A stretch of DNA of 64,000 nt from Corynebacterium rouxii (lineage in GTDB: Bacteria; Actinomycetota; Actinomycetes; Mycobacteriales; Mycobacteriaceae): assembly GCF_902702935.1 (NCBI RefSeq), contig NZ_LR738855.1:1860001-1924000 (forward strand), written 5' to 3'. Each line of letters starts with the position of its first letter. Within the stretch, counting starts at the first letter, position 1. Positions 55,864-64,000 of the stretch are shown piece by piece. The notes beneath the pieces are model-generated. The model was not told the origin of the DNA, ran no database searches, and worked only from the letters and a program-made list of their open reading frames with translations. A program made the translations under genes and the position numbers.

Positions 55864-56016
55864 CGGGCGCTCCTTTCTTCTCCACAAAAGCCTTGAACGG
55901 GCTTTACAGTTTACGACGGCGAGACTCCGACAAAGCCTGCCATGACACGAGGAACAATACTATCCCATAGCACAACCAAATGCCAAACCGTGCCACTTGG
56001 TGCATAAGATTACACC

Positions 56017-56850
56017 ATGACTACTTCCCCCATGCGCAACAACATCATCCACCGACTAGGAACTAAACCGACCATCAACCCAGCGGAAGAAATCCGCACC
56101 CGCGTCGACTTTCTCACCCGTTACATCAAGCACTCTGGCACCAAAGGTTTCGCGCTAGGGATCTCCGGCGGACAAGATTCCACGCTCGCAGGCCGCCTCG
56201 CCCAACTCGCAGTAGAACAGCTACGAGAGGCCAGCTACCCCGCCGAATTCTGGGCAATCCGCCTCCCCTACGGTGTACAGGCCGACGAAGACGATGCCCG
56301 CATCGCCCTAGAATTTATCCAGCCCGACCACAGTGTGGTCATCAACATTAAAGAAGCGACCGACGCAGCCGCCCGCGCCACCGCCCAAGCATTGGGGCTT
56401 CAAGACGTAGGCGACTTCAATAAAGGCAACATCAAAGCCCGCCAACGCATGATCGCCCAATATGCACTCGCTGGGGAAAAGAAACTGCTCGTGATTGGCA
56501 CCGACCATGCCGCAGAAAACGTCACCGGATTCTTTACAAAATTCGGCGACGGCGGCGCCGACATCCTCCCGCTTGCAGGCCTATCTAAACGCCAAGGTGC
56601 CGCCCTCCTAGAACACCTAGGCGCACCAGCATCCACGTGGGAAAAAGTCCCCACCGCCGACCTCGAAGAGGATCGCCCAGCGCTTCCCGACGAAGAAGCA
56701 CTCGGCGTAACCTACCGAGAAATCGACGCCTACATCGAGGGACATGGAGAAGTCTCACCCGAGGCACAACAGCGCATCGAGCACCTCTGGAAGATTGGCG
56801 AACATAAGCGCCACCTGCCCGTCGAACCCGATGACACCTGGTGGAACTAG
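56017..56850 (+). CDS. nadE: NAD synthetase, ammonia-dependent
   Basis: A 277-residue enzyme amidating nicotinate adenine dinucleotide. PP-loop SGGQDST (from Ser50) and [22 protein letters not shown] are diagnostic. No glutaminase domain, so ammonia is the direct donor. It overlaps the convergent PNPOx-like gene by four bases. Confidence 0.96.
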   Translation: MTTSPMRNNIIHRLGTKPTINPAEEIRTRVDFLTRYIKHSGTKGFALGISGGQDSTLAGRLAQLAVEQLREASYPAEFWAIRLPYGVQADEDDARIALEFIQPDHSVVINIKEATDAAARATAQALGLQDVGDFNKGNIKARQRMIAQYALAGEKKLLVIGTDHAAENVTGFFTKFGDGGADILPLAGLSKRQGAALLEHLGAPASTWEKVPTADLEEDRPALPDEEALGVTYREIDAYIEGHGEVSPEAQQRIEHLWKIGEHKRHLPVEPDDTWWN

Positions 56851-57272
56851 TAGCGCTCCGGTTCCTCCCCAAAGACAAACGCTCGGCCGGATACCTCGCG
56901 GACGTCGATACGCACAAAGTTGTACTTTAACGTTGGCAGCCATGGTTTCAGGCCGAGTGTATCCGCATGTCGAGCCTCTTCAGTATCACGAACCACATGC
57001 GCATTACCCTTAAGGACCACCGACCAGCCCTCTGCATCATCAAAGCGATCCACCTCAAACAACACATCAGAATTGAGGTTCACACTAAACAACTTGGTGC
57101 CTTCAGCCGTGCGGAAATACACCCGAGGCTGCTCAGCAGAATTATCAAGCACAAAATTTACGGGGAAAATATCGAGATCATCCTTGCGGTGCACAACAAG
57201 ACGGCCCACCGACTCCGACGACAGTCGAGACAACGAATCAGATAAATCAAGAATGGTAATTGGATCGCTCAT
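56847..57272 (-). CDS. Pyridoxamine 5'-phosphate oxidase-like flavoprotein
   Basis: A 141-residue split-barrel protein of the PNPOx-like family. Features: [31 protein letters not shown] (cofactor phosphate loop) and [12 protein letters not shown]. Members bind FMN, F420 or haem; the cofactor here is open. ATG 57272 chosen, with 57284 and 57281 also in frame. Confidence 0.8.
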   Translation of the reverse strand: MSDPITILDLSDSLSRLSSESVGRLVVHRKDDLDIFPVNFVLDNSAEQPRVYFRTAEGTKLFSVNLNSDVLFEVDRFDDAEGWSVVLKGNAHVVRDTEEARHADTLGLKPWLPTLKYNFVRIDVREVSGRAFVFGEEPERY

Positions 57273-57330
57273 AATTCCCATCATGGCAAGGATCTACGTC
57301 GCTGTGTGACATTTACCCCATTTGGGCGGA

Positions 57331-58979
57331 TTCTAGGGTTCGTGGAAAACACGTCCTATATTTCAGTTGACTCTAACAACACAACCATTCGTTCAGCTGG
57401 TGTATCGTAACCGAGAGTTTTGCGTGGCCGACGATTGAGTTACATAGCAACGGATTCAAGTTCTTCAATGGTGTGGATACTCAGATCGGTTCCTTTAGGA
57501 AAAATACTGCCGTAACAGGCCATTAGTGTTTTCATTGGTTCCCCTCTGCCACGGCGAGCCTGGATCACAAAAATACACCGGACAATCAGTAGCAATAGAA
57601 AAAGATTGATGACCAGCCATTTCACTTCCCTGATCCCATGTCAAAGATCCTTTAAGATGCTGCGGCAGGCCACCAATAGCTTTGACCAAGTCTTCTCGGA
57701 CTTCTTGGGCGCCGTGACCATAAGGCAAATGAAGCAACATGACATACCTCGCACTACGCTCAACGAGGGTACCGATTGCTGACTTGTTTCCTTTACCAAG
57801 AATGAAATCCCCTTCCCAGTGACTAGGAACAGCACGGCTTGCAACCTCAGCCGGCCAGTTGGAAATCATAATCATTAGGTCAACAAAACGCTGACGAGAA
57901 ACACGCTGACCACGCGGCTTACGTTACGTATGACCGCGGCGTAATGCCGCAGCGATCTCTTTCTTCAGCCCCCTTGGCCTAGAAGAACAATGATTGATAA
58001 ATAGTTTCCGGACACACATACATAGTGTCATCGCCAAGATAGTCCCTGCGCAACCTTCCGGAAATCTGCTCCGGAGAATACCTACCTTTAAACATCGACC
58101 GCACTGCGTTGCGAAGCTGCGGATTGGCATCCACCTTGCGCTTTTAGGCCGAAACTGCCGTAGGACTGATTGACGATGCGCATACGAAAGCAGATACAGC
58201 CCGAATTCGTCACGGTTGCGCGCAAACTCTTTGCTGATCGTGCCAGCTGAGCGCCCTAAGTGTCGGGCAATCTCGCGGACTCCTGCGCCGCATCGTTTCA
58301 TATCGAAGATGATCTCGCACTCCTCCACGGATAGGTACCTCGGTGAAATCCGCTGATCGATACGCTCCTGCGGGATAATCTGGACGGGAACCGCTTCACG
58401 GCCGTCAACATAGGGGGATGACATGCATAAGCCTGTTATACAGTGCCACATCCGGCCCGTGGGGCACGCAAGGCTTGCGCCCTGTTGTCAACTTGACGAG
58501 CCCTTTATCAATATCGGCCGCGACACGCGGATGAATGCCACACAGCTGCCGCATCGTTACGGCCAAGAGCATGGGCACGCAGTTGAAGATACTCACATCG
58601 ACGTGCCGTAGCTTTCGCAGTGCGCCCATGCTCATTACGGTGCCACAAGCCCAGCCCAATACCGATGCGATAGACAACGCTCGGACTGACAGACAGTTCG
58701 CGCACAATATCCATCGGCGCTAGACCTTTAAGTCACAGCTGGGCAATCTTATCGCTTTCAGCCGGTTTTACCCGCCTTACCTGCCTTATAAGCAACCCGA
58801 ATTCACGAGCGAGCCGATAAGCCACTGAGTGCGGCAATTCCACTGCCGCTGCAGCCGCCCGCACCGAACTTCTTGCTTTTATCAATGCGCGCAAGCGCGC
58901 TACCACCGCAGACTCTGGATCCCACTTCGAGCCCATGAAATCACCCAATTCTTGCCAGGTGTTTCCACGCCCCCTAGAA
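57331..58979 (-). mobile_element. Decayed IS30-family insertion sequence
   Basis: The ends form an imperfect inverted repeat: TTCTAGGGTTCGTGGAAAAC at 57331-57350 and, read on the other strand from 58979, TTCTAGGGGGCGTGGAAACA. Inside are broken transposase frames on the minus strand. No clear target duplication is seen. Confidence 0.65.
57370..58951 (-). pseudogene. IS30-family transposase, broken by frameshifts and stops
   Basis: N-terminal HTH pieces at 58733-58948 (VVARLRALIKARSSVRAAAA) and 57924-58451 (the segment SVEECEIIFDMKRCGAGVRE, then IARHLGRSAGTISKEFARNR). The DDE domain at 57495-57875 has the first Asp in HWEGDFILGK, the second in LTWDQGSEM and the Glu in GTNENTNGLLRQYF. The C-terminal piece FPKGTDLSIHTIEELESVA lies in another frame near 57440-57510. 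At least three frame changes make it inactive. Confidence 0.85.
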
Positions 58980-59002
58980 CCCGCCGATGATCACATCTTG
59001 AG

Positions 59003-59045
59003 GTAAACCCCGAGGAAGCTGTGCTCTACCTCGGGGTTTATTTTT
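59003..59045 (+). terminator. Terminator-like hairpin right of the IS remnant
   Basis: GTAAACCCCGAGG pairs with CCTCGGGGTTTA, followed by TTTTT. Probably the terminator of a gene lost on the left. Confidence 0.75.
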
Positions 59046-59115
59046 GCTCCTACTCACCACAAAGAGGAACTGTTTTGAACTATAACATGCCTTTATCTAG
59101 TTTTCCCTGAGTCTT

Positions 59116-59380
59116 TTACCCCATGCTGTCGTTGATCTTACCCATGAGTGTGTCGGTTCGCCCGGCTCGAGTTTTCATGTAGACCCTCATGATGGTTTCT
59201 AGGTCAGACTGTCCAAAAATTTGCGCCAATCTCTTTTAGGTGAGCTCCTTGCTCTGCAATACGTGTGATAAGCCAGTTTCTGTCACAGTGTGGATCGATG
59301 AAAGCTGGAACGTCTGCGGCATCTTCTTCCATAAGATCGGACACACCTAGAATGGTGAGGGCTCCTGTGCGGTAGAAAAA
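59116..59380 (-). pseudogene. Tyrosine recombinase 3' remnant
   Basis: The minus strand gives DRNWLITRIAEQGAHLKEIG, then after a one-base shift FGQSDLETIMRVYMKTRAG and a stop at 59118-59116. This matches the end of phage-type integrases (helix before the last His, then the Tyr in MRVY). The N-terminal part is missing. Between here and 59702 I see only an AT-rich promoter-like region. Confidence 0.55.
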
Positions 59381-59702
59381 GTTCAGTTTTTAACTAGGAG
59401 TTGGTGCGTACCATTTTCACTTATTGCGCAGGTGGTTACAGTTATGACTAGGGAATCTTTATATCACTCTAAAAAATTTTCCGTGAACCATTTCCCCTGA
59501 AATATAGCCTCAAACTGGAAAACACGCACATTCCTTCGCCCTGTGCCCAATAAGACATTTGTTGCTTCGTTACCGAACTTGTGCGTATACGCCCACAAAC
59601 ATAGAATCTGAGCATACCGTTATCAAAATATTTAAATACACTAAATTTATATCATTTTGCAATGCCTCCCCCTGATTTCCTACACCGTAAGATGAAAAGA
59701 CT

Positions 59703-61862
59703 ATGACCTCTAAACTAAGACACACCACACTAAAGGCCCTAGCTAAAAGCCCATGGCTTGCTGCATTATTCGCCTTGCTGATCGTAGCAACCGTCGTGCC
59801 TTTCGTCATCCAGCGCTCCCCCTCCGCGATAGCACAAACACAGTGCACAGGTGGCACCTGGTCGAATATCAAATGGAAAGACGATAGTCCGAACATCAAC
59901 AACGGAAAATACGTAGGTCCGGGCGGATTCGCAGAAGTCCAATTTGATTGGAAAGCCAACCAAAACGCCAAAGCCGGCGATACCATCACAATCAAACTTC
60001 CAAAAGAACTAAAAGCTGTCAATACTGGAACAGTTCCGCTTCAAGATAAAAACGGCGAGATCGTCGCCACTGGTTCATGGTCCGGCGACGAATTCATCAT
60101 CACGCTCACCGATTTCCAGAATCGTAACTTCGATGTTGAGGGCAGTGCATTCGTCTCTGTTGCATGGAATACAAGTAGCAGTTTCGACGGTAGCCTGAAT
60201 TTCACAGGATGTAATAGCGACAGTCTGCTTGGCAAATTTGAGCAACGTGAGGGTGGACTTTTCCACGATGACTCAAAAATCGGTGAATACACCGGTTACG
60301 ATGAGAAAACTGGCAACTACAAAATCCAGTGGTCAGTAGGAATCGATCCTAAAAAGCACCAACACAATGATTACCGAGTCATTGTTACAGATAAAGCCCC
60401 TGAAGGATGGAAGTTTACCTGCGACGCGAACGACGCTAACGGCTATTATCCAGTCTTTGTATCTTCCTTCGTTCAGGGAGGAAACGGACAAGCACAGCAT
60501 GTAAAACATGCAATTTACGATAAGGATAGCAACCCCAGCGGTGGAACGATCAATGGTGTCACTAATCTAAAAAATGAAGCCGCTCAACAAGGCCATAATT
60601 ACACAATTAACTGCACTTCGGGCGAAGTTTCCGTTGAATTCCCACGTGGCTTATACGAACAATCCGGCCCTATCCTGACGCTTACAGCTGTGACAAAAAC
60701 CAAGCCTGCACCAGGTAGCATCGTGACAAACAAGGCCACAATCGACAACGTCGAGGTCGAAGGACACGTTCGCTTCCCCAACGCCGGTGGCCTAGGACGA
60801 GGCAGCAAAGGTGGTTTCACCATCGAGAAAAGCGTTGTAGGAACAGAAGAAGACAAAGCCAAAGAATACATATTCGACTACCAGTGCACGCCTGCTAATG
60901 GTGGAATGGATAAAAATGGCCAAGTTAAGGTAAAACACGGCGAATTCGCCCATATTAAAGACTTGGATAAAGGTCTAAAGTGCACAGTCAAAGAACAAAC
61001 CCCAGAGGTAAGAGAAGGCCGGAAGCTTACGACATCTTGGGTTGTAATCGACAAAGATAATAAGGCCACTAGCTTCAATTCCACTGCTACCGTCGACATC
61101 ACGATTGAAGATCCAAGCGAAGAGGCCGTCCATCTCGTTGCAACGAACAAATTTGAGCCAAAGCAAACTGGTAGTTTCACCCTTAAGAAAAAAGTAGAGG
61201 GTGTAGAAACTTCAGAGAAGTTCACGTTCAAGTGGGAATGCACAGCTAACGAGGGTGCAAAGGTTAGCGGTGAAAACACGCTTGCTCATAATGAGGAGGC
61301 AAAGATTGAGAATCTCCTTCTCAATTCGACTTGTAAGATCACTGAAACTCCTGTGGAGCTAGAAGGTTATACGCATTCTTTGAGCTGGCTAACCAATGGC
61401 GAAAAGAGCGGTTCTGAGAATCCGTTCACGGTAACCCCGCGTGATGAAAGCGTCCAGCTTCCATTGGTTGTAACTGCAGTGAATAAGTACACCCCTGTGG
61501 TACCTCCTGTAGTACCAACAACCTCTTCGTCCACAAGTACAACGACCACAGAACCAACAACCTCTTCGTCCACAAGTACAACGACCACAGAACCAACAAC
61601 CTCTTCGTCCACAAGTACAACGACCACAGAACCAACAATCCCTACCCCCTCAATAGTGCCCCCAGCACCGAACCCCCCAACTCCGACAGCTACGCCTCAA
61701 GCGCAGCCATCACCTACAGCTCCACAGCCAGAACGCGGTAAAGGTGTGCTTGCAAAAACAGGTGCATCTGTTATCTGGATAGCCCTGTTCGCGATCCTGT
61801 TATCAGCTATTGGCGGAATAATCGTATTCTTTACAAACCAGAAAAGACGTAACAACGACTAA
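59703..61862 (+). CDS. Cell-wall anchored surface protein (LAKTG)
   Basis: A 719-residue adhesin-like protein. Signal peptide with membrane segment (about 15-40) and likely cleavage after AIA before QTQ. A large beta-rich N-terminal domain (45-365) is followed by two Ig-like repeat domains (about 370-485 from GGFTIEKSVVG, and 490-595 from GSFTLKKKVEG). Then comes a Thr/Ser stalk with three identical 13-residue repeats and a Pro-rich segment. Sorting signal LAKTG at 683-687, a hydrophobic helix and a KRRNND tail indicate sortase anchoring. No sortase gene is nearby. The gene lies between integrase wrecks. Confidence 0.85.
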   Translation: MTSKLRHTTLKALAKSPWLAALFALLIVATVVPFVIQRSPSAIAQTQCTGGTWSNIKWKDDSPNINNGKYVGPGGFAEVQFDWKANQNAKAGDTITIKLPKELKAVNTGTVPLQDKNGEIVATGSWSGDEFIITLTDFQNRNFDVEGSAFVSVAWNTSSSFDGSLNFTGCNSDSLLGKFEQREGGLFHDDSKIGEYTGYDEKTGNYKIQWSVGIDPKKHQHNDYRVIVTDKAPEGWKFTCDANDANGYYPVFVSSFVQGGNGQAQHVKHAIYDKDSNPSGGTINGVTNLKNEAAQQGHNYTINCTSGEVSVEFPRGLYEQSGPILTLTAVTKTKPAPGSIVTNKATIDNVEVEGHVRFPNAGGLGRGSKGGFTIEKSVVGTEEDKAKEYIFDYQCTPANGGMDKNGQVKVKHGEFAHIKDLDKGLKCTVKEQTPEVREGRKLTTSWVVIDKDNKATSFNSTATVDITIEDPSEEAVHLVATNKFEPKQTGSFTLKKKVEGVETSEKFTFKWECTANEGAKVSGENTLAHNEEAKIENLLLNSTCKITETPVELEGYTHSLSWLTNGEKSGSENPFTVTPRDESVQLPLVVTAVNKYTPVVPPVVPTTSSSTSTTTTEPTTSSSTSTTTTEPTTSSSTSTTTTEPTIPTPSIVPPAPNPPTPTATPQAQPSPTAPQPERGKGVLAKTGASVIWIALFAILLSAIGGIIVFFTNQKRRNND
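61515..61631 (+). repeat. Three perfect 39-bp tandem repeats
   Basis: Copies at 61515-61553, 61554-61592 and 61593-61631 are identical at DNA level and encode the 13-residue unit PTTSSSTSTTTTE. Because 39 is divisible by three, copy number can change without loss of frame. Confidence 0.95.
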
Positions 61863-61873
61863 TCCCTGAGGTT

Positions 61874-61920
61874 AAAAGCTAGGCACCTCCCTATTCTTAC
61901 GGGTAGGTGCCTAGCTTTTT
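61874..61920 (+). terminator. Terminator of the surface protein gene
   Basis: AAAAGCTAGGCACCT (61874-61888) pairs with AGGTGCCTAGCTTTTT (61905-61920). Confidence 0.88.
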
Positions 61921-62009
61921 ACTATGGGCGCTACAACATTTTAATGTGCTAAACGATCTCTTAAACATCAACCACCCCGTCAAACACCACCCCTACGAAA
62001 AATCCCCTC

Positions 62010-63172
62010 ATGGCCTCTATCAAGAAGTGCACCACCGCTAAAGGCACCGCCTGGCGCGTCCAATACCGTAGCCCCGATGGAAGATCGCACACCAAGCAAG
62101 GGTTCCGCACCAAGACAGAAGCACAGCGCTGGGCCGACAAAACGCCACGACGATTATACCGAGGGGTCGTGGGTTAATCCGCAGCATGGGAAAACCCGTG
62201 TAGCGGATCTCGCTGAAATCTGGTGGGAAGGCCGACAGCATCTCAAGGCATCTACACTTGACCGCGACAAGCCCATCCGTGCTCGCGTTATCAAGCAATG
62301 GGGGGGGGGAATGGCAGGTTGGTGCGATTCGCACCTCTAGCATTCAGGCGTGGGTATCTGGAATGGGGAAGTCCGGGTCCCCGGTTCGTAATTTTCACAA
62401 TATGCTCTCCCAAATCCTTGATGTGGCCGTGGCGGATGGGCTCATCCTGACTAATCCTGCGCATGGGGTGAAGCTGCCAAAGAAGAGTGCTCCTGTGAAG
62501 GTTTTTCTCACCCCTAGGCAGCTTTCTACGCTCGCTAAGGCCGCGGGGGACTCCAGTAGGGACTGCGGGACCATCGTGTGGGTTTTAGGCACTGTGGGAC
62601 TGCGTTGGGGTGAGCTGGCAGGCCTAAAGGTGGGTGATATTGATTTTGACCGTGCAAGGATTACTGTGAGGCGCTCGGTGTCGTATGTGAAGACGAGTTG
62701 GGTGGAGTCTGCCCCCTAAGACACATGAGCGTCGCGAGGTTTCTATGAGTCTGCCGGTCTCGCGGATGCTGTACGCGCAGTGCCGTGGGAAGTCTCAAGA
62801 TATGTGGGTTTTACGCGTGCTAATGGTGAGCCGCTGCGCCCTGTGAATGCTACGACTGGGTGGTTTCGTGCGGCGGTTGAGAGGGTCCAGGGGAAGATTC
62901 TAGCTTTCCAAGCCTTACCCCGCATGAAGCTTCGGCATGTGGCGGCGGGGCTTTTGGTGTCGGCTGGGGCGAATGTGAAGGTGGTTCAGAAGCAGTTGGG
63001 GCATGCTTCGGTGGCCATGACGTTGGATACATATGCGGCTCTTTTTGATGACGATCTGGATTCTGTTGGTGAGACTCTGGGAGGCATTTTGGCGGATGTC
63101 GTGGAAATGTCGTGGGATCGTAAAAGTCTTGCGTGTTGTGGGTATAAAAATAACCCCTCACCTGCGGTTTAG
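62010..63172 (+). pseudogene. int: Tyrosine integrase next to tRNA-Ala, multiply frameshifted
   Basis: Reading needs several frames: an AP2-like N-terminus (RVQYRSPDGRSHTKQGFRTK) from 62010, the core-binding start around SWVNPQHGKTRVADLAEIWW, the catalytic domain with GTVGLRWGELAGLKVGDIDF (Arg), and the end RHVAAGLLVSAGANVKVVQK plus LGHASVAMTLDTY (His, Tyr). Shifts fall at about 62150, in the nine-G run 62300-62308, the C run near 62713 and the T run near 62811. It points at the 3' end of tRNA-Ala, the probable att site. Confidence 0.85.
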
Positions 63173-63183
63173 GTGAGGGGTTG
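63152..63183 (-). terminator. Terminator of tRNA-Ala
   Basis: AACCCCTCACCT (63152-63163) pairs with AGGTGAGGGGTT (63171-63182); a T-rich tail follows on the minus strand. Confidence 0.8.
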
Positions 63184-63187
63184 TCGG

Positions 63188-63260
63188 TGGAGCTAACGGG
63201 ATTCGAACCCGTGACCCCCACACTGCCAGTGTGATGCGCTACCAGCTGCGCCATAGCCCC
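63188..63260 (-). tRNA. tRNA-Ala (GGC)
   Basis: Acceptor GGGGCTA pairs with TAGCTCC (one G-T pair), discriminator A. Anticodon loop CTGGCAG in stem TCACA/TGTGG gives anticodon GGC. CCA is not encoded. The decayed integrase gene lies directly at its 3' side. Confidence 0.94.
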
Positions 63261-63345
63261 GACAAACAAGATCAAAGATCTTTGTTCGTGGTTGATATTA
63301 CTGCAGCATGGCATGATGGCAAAATCTGCACATCACGGGCGGTTT

Positions 63346-64000
63346 TTAAGAGGTTGCTTGCTCAACCCAGGTTTCGATTCCGTTTTCTACTTCCTGGCCG
63401 TCGATAAAGACGCGTGGCGAGGAAACGCTGCCGCCGTCCTTCTCCAGCTTCTTGGAGTTGGCCTCAGCAAACTTACGGAAGTCCTCCTTGGCACCACCCT
63501 CGCGAATCTTCTGAGCTACCTCATCAGATGCGCCAAGACTCTTGGCAACGTCAGCGAAGTCGTTATCGCCCCACTGGCCGTAGATGGTCTTTTGCTCCTT
63601 CATGAGCAAAGCACGGTAGTTCCAGTACGTTTCCCAGTCACCGCTTTGCGCCACAGCGAGTGCGGCGGCACCAGCCTTGGTGGAGTTGCCGTCTTGGCTG
63701 TCGCGGTCAAGGAAGTTCAAAATACGAAGGTTAACAACGATGTCACCGTTTTCGATGGCTTTTTTCATGGGGCCGTCGGTGACCTCACCAAGCTCGGCGC
63801 AGTGCGGGCACGAGAAGTCCTCGTAGAAGTCGATCTTCTTCGCATCCTTCTTAGCGTTATCTGCTTTGAGAACAATGGCAGAATCGGTCACACTACCAGT
63901 AAAGCTAACAGATTCTTTGTCATAATCAGCGTACTTGTTAGCCTGGTGTGCTTTGCCTTGCACAACAACATAGGCTACAACGGCAACAACCACGACGAGT
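63346..64000 (-). CDS. DsbA-like thioredoxin-fold protein, 5' end outside the window
   Basis: At least 215 residues of an exported disulfide oxidoreductase. A hydrophobic membrane or signal segment is cut by the window edge. The active site CPHC lies in FYEDFSCPHCAEL and the cis-Pro loop in VSSPRVFIDG. Full helical insertion is present. It probably introduces disulfides in exported proteins, as MdbA does in corynebacteria, though the exact paralogue is not decided. Confidence 0.85.
   Translation of the reverse strand, partial: LVVVVAVVAYVVVQGKAHQANKYADYDKESVSFTGSVTDSAIVLKADNAKKDAKKIDFYEDFSCPHCAELGEVTDGPMKKAIENGDIVVNLRILNFLDRDSQDGNSTKAGAAALAVAQSGDWETYWNYRALLMKEQKTIYGQWGDNDFADVAKSLGASDEVAQKIREGGAKEDFRKFAEANSKKLEKDGGSVSSPRVFIDGQEVENGIETWVEQATS

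Noticed and set aside
61515..61631. Short direct repeats as a CRISPR array
   Set aside because: The units are contiguous without spacers, in frame within a surface protein gene; no other array-like repeats are seen in the window.

Overview
The window is a chromosomal segment of a mycolate-forming actinomycete, most likely the Corynebacterium diphtheriae complex. This rests on a single giant type I fatty acid synthase next to acpS, a gene block syntenic with Mycobacterium tuberculosis Rv1329c-Rv1341 (dinG to rdgB), class Ib ribonucleotide reductase with NrdR-like boxes, a DUF222/HNH repeat-family gene, a DtxR-like box and an LAKTG-anchored surface protein. All identifications are by reading the sequence; no database search was run.

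Layout. 1-2.8 kb: 3' end of orn, tRNA-His, a DapA-like aldolase, an L,D-transpeptidase lipoprotein and tRNA-Lys. 2.84-17.21 kb: a complete, very small (14.4 kb) siphophage-type prophage in the 3' end of tRNA-Lys, bounded by a perfect 37-bp repeat. It carries repressor, excisionase/Cro-like protein, a WhiB-like protein, HNH, terminase, portal, lysin, holin, a protease-capsid fusion, tail genes with a -1 frameshift, and integrase, but no recognisable replication gene. 17.2-18.5 kb: gene remnants and an acidic microprotein behind a DtxR-like box. 18.5-30.2 kb: small metabolic genes, bcp, tetR, acpS and fas. 30.3-32.4 kb: an Mrr-type restriction gene and a decayed HIRAN-like gene. 32.6-42.3 kb: tRNA-Leu and the conserved rdgB-rph-cAMP phosphodiesterase-like-murI-rhomboid-P1 peptidase-DUF2017-clpS block, divergent from pncB and dinG. 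42.3-49.2 kb: a frameshifted GNAT gene, DUF222/HNH, pth2-like, serB, ctaD and nrdF. 49.4-57.3 kb: ferritin, nrdHIE, crtB with frameshifted crtI, a cysteine-free L36, nadE and a PNPOx-like protein. 57.3-63.2 kb: an eroded island beside tRNA-Ala with an IS30-family wreck, two integrase wrecks and a repeat-stalk surface protein. The end holds a partial DsbA-like protein.

Most interesting point. The phage attachment core lies inside the 3' end of the repressor gene. In the prophage a host-derived base creates the stop codon, giving a 101-residue repressor. If attP is reconstructed from the two ends, that stop becomes Trp and the frame continues for 31 more residues to a C-terminus of VAA, resembling an ssrA-type degradation signal. 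The integrase start then lies 40 bp downstream in the same direction. This is the logic of integration-dependent immunity known from some mycobacteriophages (BPs type), here in a minimal corynebacterial prophage.
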